Shown here one piece after another: positions 45,717-54,747 of a stretch of 64,000 nt of DNA. The stretch comes from Candidatus Methylopumilus planktonicus (GTDB taxonomy: Bacteria; Pseudomonadota; Gammaproteobacteria; Burkholderiales; Methylophilaceae): positions 806,001 to 870,000 of the forward strand of contig NZ_CP040984.1 in NCBI RefSeq assembly GCF_006364715.1. The letters are read 5' to 3'. The position numbers and the translations under genes are program-made. The notes beneath the pieces are model-generated. The model was not told the origin of the DNA, made no database searches, and worked only from the letters and a program-made list of their open reading frames with translations. Position 1 is the first letter of the stretch. Every line of letters starts with the position of its first letter.

Positions 45717-46076
45717 TTATGAATGAAGATGGAATATCTTGTTCATAATTTTCCACTCACCATCCACTTTTAGTATGGTGAAGAAATCAGTAAATTTGTG
45801 ACCAGTCCAATTATCTGACTCTAATCGTACTGTTGCGATAGAGCCCTCAATATCCATATGTGCAATCTTAGTAACGATGTCAGATGCAGGTCCATTTTCA
45901 TCATTCCAATCAAAAAGCTTTTGAATGGGTCCTGCAAATAAATCGGTTCCAATATAACCAAAAATAGTGGCATCTTTATGAAAAGCAGGTTTCATATCTT
46001 TACCCTTTCCAGATCTAGCACCATTAATATAGTGTTGGATTGTTGATTCAATTAATTTGAAATCATCATTATTCAT
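45717..46076 (-). CDS. NTF2-like / putative lumazine-binding protein
   Basis: A 119-residue protein of the SnoaL/NTF2-like fold. It starts with a helix (IESTIQHYINGARSG), then FHKDATIFGY, and ends with a paired strand (FFTILKVDGEWKIMNKIFH). This is the layout of the putative lumazine-binding family (PF12893). Function unknown; often found near oxidoreductases, but not here. Confidence 0.75.
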   Translation of the reverse strand: MNNDDFKLIESTIQHYINGARSGKGKDMKPAFHKDATIFGYIGTDLFAGPIQKLFDWNDENGPASDIVTKIAHMDIEGSIATVRLESDNWTGHKFTDFFTILKVDGEWKIMNKIFHLHS

Positions 46077-46169
46077 TTAATCTTCCTTTTTTATCTCTCG
46101 ATACTTAATCATATGTCTCTTTAACTTATTAATTTTAATAAATTTTGCTAACTACATCATTGATTTAAT

Positions 46170-46245
46170 TGGCGCCCTCGACACGAATCGAACGTGTGAC
46201 CCTCCCCTTAGGAGGGGGATGCTCTATCCACTGAGCTACGAGGGC
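46170..46245 (-). tRNA. tRNA-Arg (anticodon CCU)
   Basis: A complete 76-nt cloverleaf on the minus strand: acceptor GCCCTCG/CGAGGGC, D arm GCTC-AGTGGATA-GAGC, anticodon loop CTCCTAA (anticodon CCT in DNA), T arm with TTCGATT, encoded CCA. It reads AGG codons. Its 3' half is copied exactly at 47131-47175. Confidence 0.97.
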
Positions 46246-46414
46246 ATGATCTTACAAGCCTTGCTACATCTCATTCTCGGTTAATAATCATTTATACTAC
46301 CAGCCGTCAAAATACACTAAAAATAGCCTTTAGTGTGATGGAATTGTGATGAAGATTTATTGCAAAAATTAGGATAATTGGGTTTGTCTAATGATTTTAT
46401 AGTTGAGGAAAAAA

Positions 46415-46436
46415 AAGCCCACAGCAAAGTGGGCTT
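46415..46436 (-). terminator. Rho-independent terminator
   Basis: AAGCCCAC (46415-46422) and GTGGGCTT (46429-46436) form a perfect 8-bp stem with a 6-nt loop; read on the minus strand it is followed by a T-run. It lies just after a stray outer-membrane-protein C-terminus. Confidence 0.85.
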
Positions 46437-46457
46437 AAAAAGGAGCTTTATTATCTC

Positions 46458-46526
46458 TTAGAATTTATAACCTAAATCTAAAATACCAATGGTGTAACTG
46501 ACAACTCGCCATCTAGACTTAATTAT
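46458..46526 (-). pseudogene. Remnant of an outer-membrane beta-barrel C-terminus
   Basis: On the minus strand a short frame reads SRWRVVSYTIGILDLGYKF then stop. Alternating hydrophobic residues and a terminal Phe are the signature of the last strand of outer-membrane barrels, recognised by BamA. It is followed by a good terminator, but upstream the frame is closed within a few codons, so only the 3' end of the gene survives. Confidence 0.4.
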
Positions 46527-46536
46527 TTAAGACAGT

Positions 46537-46896
46537 TTAATTTACCCCACATTTATTTACTTTTAGAGCTTCATTGATTGTATCTAATTGTCCTTTCTGA
46601 GCCGCATATTTAGATGCCTGAACCTCATTGCCTTCTATAAAGAATGCAGCCGGAGCAAAAAGAAGCCAAGTAACAATCACAGTATTCATATCTGATTGTT
46701 GTGCTTTATCAACAGCTACTCCTGATGCAGCAACTTCAGTCAATAAAAGTCTTTGTTCTGTAATTAGTTCTGGGCATGTTAATTTAAGATAGGGAGCGAT
46801 TGGGGGACGAACTGCATTAATTTCTGAAGCTTTCTTCGCTGTTGTGCAGCTTATAGACAAAATCGATAAAACAATTACAAGAATTCTCTTAAACAT
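46537..46896 (-). CDS. Small putative lipoprotein
   Basis: A 119-residue protein with a lipoprotein signal (VLSILSISC, Cys near residue 17) and a second hydrophobic stretch (VIVTWLLFAPAAFFI). Two more Cys (LTCPE and a late KCG) may pair. No family recognised. It lies between tRNA-Arg and the left end of the integrated element. Confidence 0.6.
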   Translation of the reverse strand: MFKRILVIVLSILSISCTTAKKASEINAVRPPIAPYLKLTCPELITEQRLLLTEVAASGVAVDKAQQSDMNTVIVTWLLFAPAAFFIEGNEVQASKYAAQKGQLDTINEALKVNKCGVN

Positions 46897-47130
46897 AGGG
46901 CTTCTCCTTATTAGTAAATAAGGATCAATTCTTATTTAAGTTGTTGAAATAACTTATCTTGACAAGTACTTTGGTCTCTAAAATATAAAAAAGTGACTAC
47001 AATCCAATACACCATACACCTTAATGAGCATATAAAGCATTTTATTTCTTAATACCCCTTCCCATTGCGATGAAATTGCGATAATTCTAAAGACTTAAAA
47101 AAGCTGACCTCGCAGGACACAGATAAAATA

Positions 47131-47175
47131 TGGCGCCCTCGACACGAATCGAACGTGTGACCCTCCCCTTAGGAG
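47131..47175 (-). repeat. attL: displaced tRNA-Arg 3' half
   Basis: These 45 bp are identical to the 3' half of the tRNA at 46170, from CCA to the anticodon loop, with no 5' half following. Against the 61789 tRNA it differs only in the T arm. It marks the left boundary of the element. Confidence 0.88.
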
Positions 47176-47225
47176 TAAGAATTAAATATACTTAAACTAT
47201 TGATTTTATTGATTAAATTACTTAA

Positions 47226-47247
47226 GTAGTATAGTTTGTAGTATACA
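47226..47247 (+). promoter_or_regulatory. Candidate integrase arm-type sites, left end
   Basis: GTAGTATAGT (47226-47235) and GTAGTATACA (47238-47247) form a 12-bp-spaced direct repeat about 55-75 bp inside the left attachment site. The first 10-mer is repeated inverted at the right end (61753-61762). Confidence 0.35.
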
Positions 47248-47310
47248 GTAACCCTTGCCTTTCCCTCCATTTTTGATACCTTCCAACCTCCTGAAATCCC
47301 CCACTAGAGG

Positions 47311-47327
47311 TGTTCACACTATGAACA
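47311..47327. promoter_or_regulatory. Palindrome over the recombinase start codon
   Basis: TGTTCA-CACTA-TGAACA, a perfect 6-bp inverted repeat with 5-bp spacer, includes the ATG (47321) of the serine recombinase. An almost identical 17-mer lies at 55938-55954 in the same element. It could be an autoregulatory operator or recombinase site. Confidence 0.5.
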
Positions 47328-47896
47328 AACGAGTTGCACTTTATGCACGAGTATCTACTGATAAACAGACCTGTGAGAATCAATTAAACGAGTTAAGAAG
47401 TATCGCAGAACGCATGCAATACATCATTGTAGACGAGTTTATTGATGAAGGCATATCAGGGGCAACATCAAGTCGCCCTGCACTAGACGCATTAATGAAG
47501 TCTGCAACACAAAGACGATTTGATATGGTCATATGTTGGTCTATTGATAGATTAGGTCGTTCACTTCAAAACTTAATAGAAATACTTAACGAACTGCAAT
47601 CACTAAAAGTTGATTTGTTCTTTATGCAACAAGGCATGGATACATCAACAAGTGCAGGGAGAATGATGTTTAGTATCTTTGGAGCATTAGCAGAGTTTGA
47701 AAGAAATCTAATAAGAGAAAGAGTGATTGCAGGACAACAAAGAGCAATTTCTCAAGGGGTGAAGATGGGAAGACCTACAAAGATGAATGATGGTATGAAG
47801 AATGCAATTAAGTTACTTAGGGAACGAGGGATAGGAATTAAACAAATTGCAAGAGAATTAAAGATAGGAATTGGTACGGTTTATTCGGTGATGTAG
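47321..47896 (+). CDS. Serine recombinase (resolvase/invertase family)
   Basis: A 191-residue recombinase started at the ATG of MNKRVALYARVSTDKQ; the frame is open further upstream but without family residues. The catalytic Ser is in YARVSTD (Ser12). Later motifs are DEGISGATSSRPALD, CWSIDRLGRS and an EFERNLIRERVIAG helix that leads into a C-terminal helix-turn-helix (GIGIKQIARELKIGIGTVY). Length is that of small resolvases or DNA invertases. It might invert or resolve part of the element. It stands first at the left end, before the restriction genes. Confidence 0.92.
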   Translation: MNKRVALYARVSTDKQTCENQLNELRSIAERMQYIIVDEFIDEGISGATSSRPALDALMKSATQRRFDMVICWSIDRLGRSLQNLIEILNELQSLKVDLFFMQQGMDTSTSAGRMMFSIFGALAEFERNLIRERVIAGQQRAISQGVKMGRPTKMNDGMKNAIKLLRERGIGIKQIARELKIGIGTVYSVM

Positions 47897-47982
47897 GACA
47901 TGCATTAAAAAGAAAAAAGTATTGAATTAATGACTTAAAATTGGACTATTATCTTGTTAACAGATATAACAATTCCAATAAT

Positions 47983-50448
47983 ATGTCCGAAGCAAATGCA
48001 CGAATAATTATAGATAAATTACTGAGAGAATCCGACTGGATTCTCTCAGGTGATGATGGCATTGTTAATGTTGATACAGAGATGCAAAATCAAGCAGGTT
48101 TTGCTGATTATGTTCTCAAAGATTCCTCAGATTTTCCAATATGCATTATTGAGGCAAAGAAAGAAATTGTTTCCCCCCTTGTCGGTAAAGAACAAGCAAG
48201 AGGATATGCACAATCATTAAGTTGCCGATTCGTGATTCTCTCTAATGGTATTTCACACTACTTCTGGGATTTAGAACAAAGCAGTCCTATAGTTGTTGAT
48301 ATATTTCCTTCACAAAAACAACTTGAATTAAGAAAATTGAATTTTAATCCTCCAAGAACTGAAATCGAGGAAATTGGAAGTGATTATATTGCTCAAACAC
48401 AATTTCCTAACTTTCACAATAATCCCGATTATCTTGATGCAAAAAAGAAAGATGACTTCCTAAGAAATAACAAACTTAGATTGCTTAGAGATTATCAAAT
48501 TAATGCGATTAGAGCAGTCCAAAAAGGCATCGCAGAAGGTAAAGATAGATTCCTATTGGAAATGGCAACAGGAACAGGCAAAACACTTACATCTTCAGCA
48601 ATCATCAAAATGTTCTTGCGACTTTATAAAGTTAAAAGAGTTCTATTCCTAGTAGACCGCATCGAACTAGAGTCACAAGCACAAAAAGAATTTGATGATG
48701 TATTGAAAAATGATTTCAGAACTGTTGTATGGAAAGAGAATCAGTCAGACTGGACTAAGGCAGAGATAGTTGTCTCTACTGTTCAATCTTTTGTTAGTAA
48801 AAATAAATATAGAAAAGTTTTTAGACCTGACCATTTTGATTTAGTAATATCTGATGAAGCACATCGCTCACTGGGAGCAAGAAGCAGAAAGGTATTTGAA
48901 TATTTTATTGGTTTTAAATTGGGTCTTACTGCTACACCTAAAGACTACTTAAAGTCAGTTGATGTCGAGAGAATTGGAGAAACAGATCCACGACAACTTG
49001 AAAATCGCATGATGTTGGATACCTATACAACTTTTGGTTGTGATAGTGGTGAACCTACATTTAGATACTCTCTTGCAGATGGAGTAAAAGAAGGATATTT
49101 GGTTAATCCAAAAGTTATTGATGCAAGAACTGCAATTACAACCGAACTACTTTCTGAACAAGGTTTTGTATTTCAAGGGGTGGATGATGAGGGCAATGAC
49201 TTCGAAGAAACTTACTCACAAAAAGATTTTGAGAGGTCATTTTTTTCTGACAATACAAATGCAATCTTTTGTGAAACCTTTTTGAAACACGCAAAAAGAG
49301 ATCCATATACTAATGAAATAGGGAAAACACTAGTCTTTTGTGTGTCTCAGATTCATGCTTCTAAAGTTACTCAAATTCTTAATGTATTATCTGACAAACT
49401 CTTCCCAAGACAATACAACTCCGATTTTGCAGTTCAAGTTACATCTAATGTAGATAATGCACAAAGAATGACTATTGATTTTCGAAATAACGGATTAAAT
49501 GGTCAGTCAAAATTGAATGCCAACTACCGTTCATCAAAAACAAGAGTATGCGTAACAGTTGGAATGATGACAACGGGATATGACTGCACAGACATACTTA
49601 ATATTTGCATGATGAGACCCGTTTACACACCAAGCGAGTTTATTCAAATGAAAGGGCGGGGAACTAGGAGGTGTGACTTTACTCAGTCTTGGATTACACG
49701 GTCTGAAATACCAGATGAAATTGAATCTCAAAAGAATGAATTTTTACTCTTTGACTTCTTTGGAAATTATGATTTCTTTGAGAAAGATTTTGATTATGAT
49801 GAGATTCTTAAACTACCATTAGCACCAACAGGTTTAATTCAGAATCCAGTTGATGCGATTGATATAGATGAAGTAATCAGCACAATTGCAGACCCTCTTA
49901 CTCAACTAAAAGAAATTCTTATCTCAGAAAAAGGGATGAGAGTTGATAGGGATTTATACCCTGCTTTTAGAAAACAAATTGCGGAAAACAAAATAATTCA
50001 AGATTTAGTAAAAGAACATAACTTTAAAGATGCAGAAATTTATCTAAAAGAGAATATTCTTGATAAACCACAAAAGTTCTTCACTTTAGAAAAACTAAGA
50101 AAATCATTAGGAGTGGATAGAAATTTAACTGTGTCAGAGTTGCTTCTTCATGCATTGGGACATATCGAAAAGATTAAATCTAAAAAAGAATGTTTAGATG
50201 AAGAATTTGACAAATTAGATAGAGCATTACATCCTAGTGATGCAGTCTATAACGATGTACGTCAATTCTTTGAAGCATATACAGTGGATGATGAATACAG
50301 AGAAATTATTGATAGTAAGGAGTTTGCTAAGTTGAAAGTCCACCCATCTGGCGAAGTATTTAGCAAACTTACACCCGAATTACGTCAAACAATCCCCTTG
50401 TATATTAAAAAAAATGTAAATTTGGAAAGATTGAGTAATGTTAGATAG
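47983..50448 (+). CDS. hsdR: Type I restriction endonuclease, HsdR subunit (EcoEI-like)
   Basis: An 821-residue subunit from the ATG at 47983 (family start MSEANARIIIDKLL; a TTG at 47941 would add 14 residues). The N-terminal nuclease domain shows the PD-(D/E)xK pattern (GFADYVL, then IIEAKK). The translocase follows: Walker A ATGTGKT, ISDEAHRS, TATPKDY, TTGYDC, and QMKGRGTRR. The C-terminal part fits the EcoEI_R_C domain that binds the methylase complex. It overlaps the next gene by 11 bp, so the two make one system. Confidence 0.9.
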   Translation: MSEANARIIIDKLLRESDWILSGDDGIVNVDTEMQNQAGFADYVLKDSSDFPICIIEAKKEIVSPLVGKEQARGYAQSLSCRFVILSNGISHYFWDLEQSSPIVVDIFPSQKQLELRKLNFNPPRTEIEEIGSDYIAQTQFPNFHNNPDYLDAKKKDDFLRNNKLRLLRDYQINAIRAVQKGIAEGKDRFLLEMATGTGKTLTSSAIIKMFLRLYKVKRVLFLVDRIELESQAQKEFDDVLKNDFRTVVWKENQSDWTKAEIVVSTVQSFVSKNKYRKVFRPDHFDLVISDEAHRSLGARSRKVFEYFIGFKLGLTATPKDYLKSVDVERIGETDPRQLENRMMLDTYTTFGCDSGEPTFRYSLADGVKEGYLVNPKVIDARTAITTELLSEQGFVFQGVDDEGNDFEETYSQKDFERSFFSDNTNAIFCETFLKHAKRDPYTNEIGKTLVFCVSQIHASKVTQILNVLSDKLFPRQYNSDFAVQVTSNVDNAQRMTIDFRNNGLNGQSKLNANYRSSKTRVCVTVGMMTTGYDCTDILNICMMRPVYTPSEFIQMKGRGTRRCDFTQSWITRSEIPDEIESQKNEFLLFDFFGNYDFFEKDFDYDEILKLPLAPTGLIQNPVDAIDIDEVISTIADPLTQLKEILISEKGMRVDRDLYPAFRKQIAENKIIQDLVKEHNFKDAEIYLKENILDKPQKFFTLEKLRKSLGVDRNLTVSELLLHALGHIEKIKSKKECLDEEFDKLDRALHPSDAVYNDVRQFFEAYTVDDEYREIIDSKEFAKLKVHPSGEVFSKLTPELRQTIPLYIKKNVNLERLSNVR

Positions 50449-52885
50449 CATCACCAAGAAGAGAATTGATGATTTAAGAAATATTCTTGTTGGCAAAATT
50501 CCAAGTCCGCAGAGTCAAATAGAACAAATTACTACCGGTCTAATTTACAAATTCATGTATGACATGGATCAAGAAGCAGTAGAGATGGGTGGTGTTCCCT
50601 CTTTCTTCGTGAATGATTTTGAAAAATACTCATGGAAAAATCTATTTGATCCCAAACGGAGTGGTGTTCAAAAAGTACAGTTGTATGGAGATGCAATTGA
50701 ACATATGTATACAAACCCTACTGCACCTCAATTATTCAGAGAGATTTTTAAAAATTCATTTTTGCCATTCAAAGATCCTGCAACTTTGAATATGTTTCTT
50801 AAAGAAATTAATGAATTTCACTATTCTCATTCTGAAAAGTTAGGTGATGCGTTTGAGTACCTGCTCTCTTTTATGGGTTCTCAAGGCGATGCTGGTCAAT
50901 TCAGGACACCAAGACATATCATTGATTTTGTAGTTGAAATTGTTAATCCACAAAAGGACGAGAGCATTCTTGATCCTGCGTGTGGAACAGCAGGATTTTT
51001 AATCTCCTCTTACAAGCACGTTCTTAATCAAAATACTAATAAGAAATTAGGCGACAAACTAACAGCATCAGATAGAAAACGAATTGGCGAGAACTTAGTT
51101 GGTTACGACATATCGCCTGATATGACTCGTATATCACTAGTAAATATGTACCTTCACCAATTTGCCAGTCCACTAATCCATGAATATGACACTCTTTCCT
51201 CTGAAGATAGATGGAACGAATACTATGACGTGATCCTAGCAAATCCACCATTCTTTTCGCCCACTGGAGGCATTCAACCACACTCAAGATTTGGCGTGCA
51301 ATCAACCAGAGCAGAAGTTTTGTTTATTGATTACATCATGGAGCATCTCAAACCCAACGGGCGAGCAGGCATTATCGTTCCAGAAGGCATACTTTTTCAG
51401 GTTGGCAATGCTTACAAAGCATTAAGGAAAAAACTGATTGAAGATTCACTAATTGGAGTCATTTCACTTCCATCGGGAATATTTCAACCTTACTCAGGTG
51501 TGAAGACATCGATTCTTATCTTAAATAAAGAAAAGAACAAAAATACTGATCATATTTTTTTCGTAAAAATAGATAATGACGGTTTCGGTCTTGGCGCTCA
51601 GAGAAACCCGATTGAAAAGAACGACATTCCTGAAGTGCTGGAATGTTTATTCTCTGATACCCCATCTGAAAAAATAAAATACATATCTAAAGACGAGTTA
51701 CTTAAATCCCCAATCATTTCATTAACTGGCAATTCAAATATAAAAGAAGATGTTCAGTCAGATTTTAATTTGGCAAAACTTAGCGAAGTCACTAATATTA
51801 AAAATGGATTTGCGTTTAAGAGTGATTTATATCAACCTGAAGGATATAGGGTAATTAGAATTACTAACGTGCAAACTGGGCAAATTGAAGATTCAGATCC
51901 TAGATTTCATCCTAAACTTAATATCACGGAACATGGAAAGTATGAACTTTCCGCAGGAGACATTCTAATTTCATTAACGGGGAATGTTGGAAGAGTTGGA
52001 AGGGTAACTTCAGACCTCTTGCCTGCATATCTCAATCAACGTGTGGGCATGATTCAGTCATCTGACATAAATGTTATTTCAAATGACTTTTTATTTTGGA
52101 TTTTAAATAATAAAAAATTTGAGCATGATTGCATCAGAAATTCTTCAGGAGTGGCGCAAAAAAATCTATCCACCAACTGGATAAAAGACTATCAAATTCC
52201 TATTCCAAGTTTAGAGACTCAAGACCAAATTGTAAAAGAATTACAGGACTATCAAAAAATTATTGACGGTTCAAAACAAATAGTTGATAACTTTAAACCA
52301 AGTATTTCCATTGATCCAAGTTGGAAAAAATTACGACTAAGCGACCTCGGAGAAACAAAATCTGGTGGAACACCCTCAAGAACTAATTTGGATTATTGGG
52401 ATGGTGAAATACCATGGTACTCATCAGGAGAGTTAAACAACCTTTATACAGAGAACTCTATAGAATCAATTAGTGAGCGTGGTTTAAATAATTCAAATTG
52501 CAAACTATTTCCAAAGGGTTCTTTGCTAATTGGAATGTATGACACAGCAGCATTTAAGATGTCTATTCTTGATCGTGATGGAACCTTTAATCAGGCAATT
52601 TATGGCATCACCCCAAATGAAATGATTACTGTTAATTTTCTTTACCTATTCTTAATGACTGAAAAAGAAAAGTACCTAAATGATCGTGTTGGGGTAAGGC
52701 AGAGAAATTTAAGTAAGACCTACATCGACCATATAGAGGTATCGCTCCCCTCTATGAATGAGCAAACTTTGATCGTTGAGAAGTATTTAGATGAACTTAC
52801 CACCGTAAACGGTTGTAAGAAACTTATAAAGATTTATTCTGAAAAAATTCAATCTAAGATTGATACGCTATGGGATAAGAGTTAA
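50438..52885 (+). CDS. Fused type I modification-specificity protein (HsdM-HsdS)
   Basis: An 815-residue protein. Residues to about 420 form an N6-adenine methylase: a helical HsdM start (EQITTGLIYKFMYDMD), QFRTPRHIIDFVV, the SAM motif DPACGTAGFL and the catalytic NPPF. The rest carries two HsdS target-recognition domains, about 435-610 (starting LSEVTNIKNGFAF) and about 625-815 (starting LRLSDLGETKSGGTPSR), each ending in the conserved helix (LETQDQIVKELQDY; MNEQTLIVEKYLDE). M and S are separate genes in most type I systems, so this is a two-gene version. Confidence 0.9.
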   Translation: MLDSITKKRIDDLRNILVGKIPSPQSQIEQITTGLIYKFMYDMDQEAVEMGGVPSFFVNDFEKYSWKNLFDPKRSGVQKVQLYGDAIEHMYTNPTAPQLFREIFKNSFLPFKDPATLNMFLKEINEFHYSHSEKLGDAFEYLLSFMGSQGDAGQFRTPRHIIDFVVEIVNPQKDESILDPACGTAGFLISSYKHVLNQNTNKKLGDKLTASDRKRIGENLVGYDISPDMTRISLVNMYLHQFASPLIHEYDTLSSEDRWNEYYDVILANPPFFSPTGGIQPHSRFGVQSTRAEVLFIDYIMEHLKPNGRAGIIVPEGILFQVGNAYKALRKKLIEDSLIGVISLPSGIFQPYSGVKTSILILNKEKNKNTDHIFFVKIDNDGFGLGAQRNPIEKNDIPEVLECLFSDTPSEKIKYISKDELLKSPIISLTGNSNIKEDVQSDFNLAKLSEVTNIKNGFAFKSDLYQPEGYRVIRITNVQTGQIEDSDPRFHPKLNITEHGKYELSAGDILISLTGNVGRVGRVTSDLLPAYLNQRVGMIQSSDINVISNDFLFWILNNKKFEHDCIRNSSGVAQKNLSTNWIKDYQIPIPSLETQDQIVKELQDYQKIIDGSKQIVDNFKPSISIDPSWKKLRLSDLGETKSGGTPSRTNLDYWDGEIPWYSSGELNNLYTENSIESISERGLNNSNCKLFPKGSLLIGMYDTAAFKMSILDRDGTFNQAIYGITPNEMITVNFLYLFLMTEKEKYLNDRVGVRQRNLSKTYIDHIEVSLPSMNEQTLIVEKYLDELTTVNGCKKLIKIYSEKIQSKIDTLWDKS

Positions 52886-52907
52886 CACCATTAATTTAGG
52901 TATCATT

Positions 52908-53159
52908 TTAAAAATCATCAATATTATTCGGAATAAAATAGGGGTGTGGTTCTTGTTTCAAACGATATTCATCGAATTCATTCTTTAGTAATGCATCGAC
53001 TGCATTATTGAGTGTGAAAGGCAAACTTCCCAATCTTCCTAACCCCAATCTCGTATCTAAATAAAAACATCGAGGGCATTCTGTAAATAGTTGAACTTTA
53101 GTTCTACTCATTTTGAAGAGTTCAGTTTGATTTTTTTCATATAGTTTATTTTTTGCCAT
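52908..53159 (-). pseudogene. Truncated PD-(D/E)xK-like nuclease family protein, N-terminal part
   Basis: An 83-residue product with SRTKVQLFTECPRCFYLD, LGRLGSLPFTLNNAVDALL and KNEFDEYR. This stretch resembles the start of a widespread uncharacterised RecB-like family that normally continues for 150-200 more residues. Here the frame ends shortly after YFIPNN, so the catalytic part is missing. It converges with the restriction operon, 22 bp from its end. It may be a broken gene or a short adapted form. Confidence 0.5.
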
Positions 53160-53363
53160 AATTTTCTCTTTTTTATTTTTTATCTTTTTTTATTTAATTT
53201 AAATGTAATTTACATAATTTTTTCATGTAATCAACGATTTAATAGAATATTGAATAATCATAAAAAGAGATTACTGTGTGGACATCGTTGATTTGATTCG
53301 ATTGCAGGGCGATTCTTAAGAAACTTATGAATAAAAGAGATGCAGAACTTGCCTGTAAATGAA

Positions 53364-53388
53364 AAAACACCCCTTGAGGGGGTGTTTT
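53364..53388. terminator. Bidirectional rho-independent terminator
   Basis: AAAACACCCC (53364-53373) pairs with GGGGTGTTTT (53379-53388), 5-nt loop, A/T-runs on both sides. It sits in a 425-bp gap (53160-53584) that has no gene, only this terminator and an AT-rich palindrome. Confidence 0.85.
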
Positions 53389-53402
53389 AGTTAACTGAGG
53401 AT

Positions 53403-53428
53403 TAAATTTTATGTCGAAATAAAATTTA
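53403..53428. repeat. AT-rich perfect inverted repeat
   Basis: TAAATTTTAT and ATAAAATTTA are perfect 10-bp arms around GTCGAA. It follows the terminator by 14 bp. The role is unknown; an operator or protein-binding site is possible. Confidence 0.5.
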
Positions 53429-53584
53429 TTAGGTGTGGTTCTTAGGAGTTATCCTCATAATTAGTATAGTAGTAATTCAAAGTATGTTCAACATATATCA
53501 AGTTTCTGAACCCTTAAATTACCCTCAAAATCTAGTCTATAACACTCATTAAATCGTTAGTGAATAAATCAGACTTTCTGAACC

Positions 53585-54586
53585 CTATCTTAAATTAGGG
53601 AACTTACCACTTTCGGCACTTTTGATGAGTTTCTCAGCGTCTCTAAAATATCTACTCATTGTTGCATCTATCTTATTTCGTTTGGCATCGAAATCAGTAG
53701 AGTATGACTTTTTAGGAGCAAATTCTCGTTCGAAGTCATAAATATTTGTCGTGTATATATTCTTTTGTCTTGACTGAATAAAGTCTTTCTTTCTTTTTAA
53801 CCGACCTAACCTCACATTATTTTTATCTTCTCTTCTTTTTTTCTCATCATCAGGATTAATTAGAGAATCATCATTTTTAAAGAGTGAAATATTATGTTTA
53901 TGTCTTAATTCCCATGCAATATGCCAATAAGGTTTTTTGTCATTACGATTTGTTTTATTTTTTTCAGATTTAACTAGATAGTAGACTGCAAGAGTTTTCT
54001 CTAAACGACCAAAATCAACTCTTCCTGAGACTTTATATTTAGCAGTTGATGTGATTTCAGTTTTCCTTTTACCTCTTTGACCTTTATGTCTTTTATTTAC
54101 TAACTCATAAACAAGACGGGCAATATCTCGCTGAGAAAATGAAAGAGGTATCTGAATATTCATAAACTCTTCATCTAAATGCAGTTGGTCTATATGAGTA
54201 ATTTCAGTAATTTTATGTTCAGGTGATTGTTCTGCAAACAAAAATGCACCCCTATCACTCTCACGCCACCATTGACGAAATGTTTTTATGTGAACATTTC
54301 CAAAGTCCTTGTAGAGTTTCTTTAAGTCAGTAGAACCTTCCTTACCCTCCGAATCACAGACTTTCTTGTATTTCGTGCTTTGTTTAAGAAATTCATACCA
54401 ATAGACATAGACATTATCTCTTCTGATAGATGATTGTTTGATGTTCCACCAATCCAACTCTTGTCGTTCTTCATCTTTTGATAGATTTCGTCTGACTAAT
54501 TTTCCATTCACATTCTTGAATCGCTGAAATTCAGGAGGTGTATTGATGAAATGCCTCTTGCCTAACCATACTTTTGTTGTATTCAT
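53585..54586 (-). CDS. Unknown protein of genomic islands
   Basis: A 333-residue protein that is strongly basic and rich in Trp, Tyr and Arg. Visible stretches are YWYEFLKQSTKYKKVC, LYKDFGNVHIKTFRQWW, GAFLFAEQ and a region of charged helix (RLGRLKRKKDFIQSRQKN). The central IPLSFSQRDIARLVYELV resembles a helix-turn-helix. The pattern recalls uncharacterised proteins of integrative islands. DNA binding is plausible from charge; no catalytic motif is seen. It is divergent from a three-gene plus-strand set. Confidence 0.6.
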   Translation of the reverse strand: MNTTKVWLGKRHFINTPPEFQRFKNVNGKLVRRNLSKDEERQELDWWNIKQSSIRRDNVYVYWYEFLKQSTKYKKVCDSEGKEGSTDLKKLYKDFGNVHIKTFRQWWRESDRGAFLFAEQSPEHKITEITHIDQLHLDEEFMNIQIPLSFSQRDIARLVYELVNKRHKGQRGKRKTEITSTAKYKVSGRVDFGRLEKTLAVYYLVKSEKNKTNRNDKKPYWHIAWELRHKHNISLFKNDDSLINPDDEKKRREDKNNVRLGRLKRKKDFIQSRQKNIYTTNIYDFEREFAPKKSYSTDFDAKRNKIDATMSRYFRDAEKLIKSAESGKFPNLR

Positions 54587-54706
54587 AGATTTATCTTAAC
54601 AAGTAAATTACTCTAATTCAAATGATAATTATAAAGAAATTAACAACTCCGTATAGTGGTATATATGGATTGATAAGAGTGCAGTCGATTCACGAAATAC
54701 TTTGAA

Positions 54707-54735
54707 TGCACTTATTTTTAATGCACATAAGTGCA
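54707..54735. promoter_or_regulatory. Inverted repeats before the gene at 54748
   Basis: TGCACTTAT (54707-54715) and ATAAGTGCA (54727-54735) are perfect 9-bp arms. Inside, TGCAC-ATAA-GTGCA (54722-54735) is a second, smaller palindrome, so three TGCAC half-sites lie within 30 bp. They lie 12 bp before the start codon, fit for an operator or mRNA leader hairpin. Confidence 0.5.
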
Positions 54736-54747
54736 GAAAGAAAAATT

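Noticed and set aside
47131..47175. A third complete tRNA-Arg
   Set aside because: Sequence matches stop at the anticodon loop; there is no D arm or acceptor 5' strand, so it is a half-copy.
53160..53584. A CRISPR array or small-RNA cluster in the gap
   Set aside because: Only one terminator, one palindrome and loosely repeated CTGAACCC words; no regular repeat-spacer pattern.
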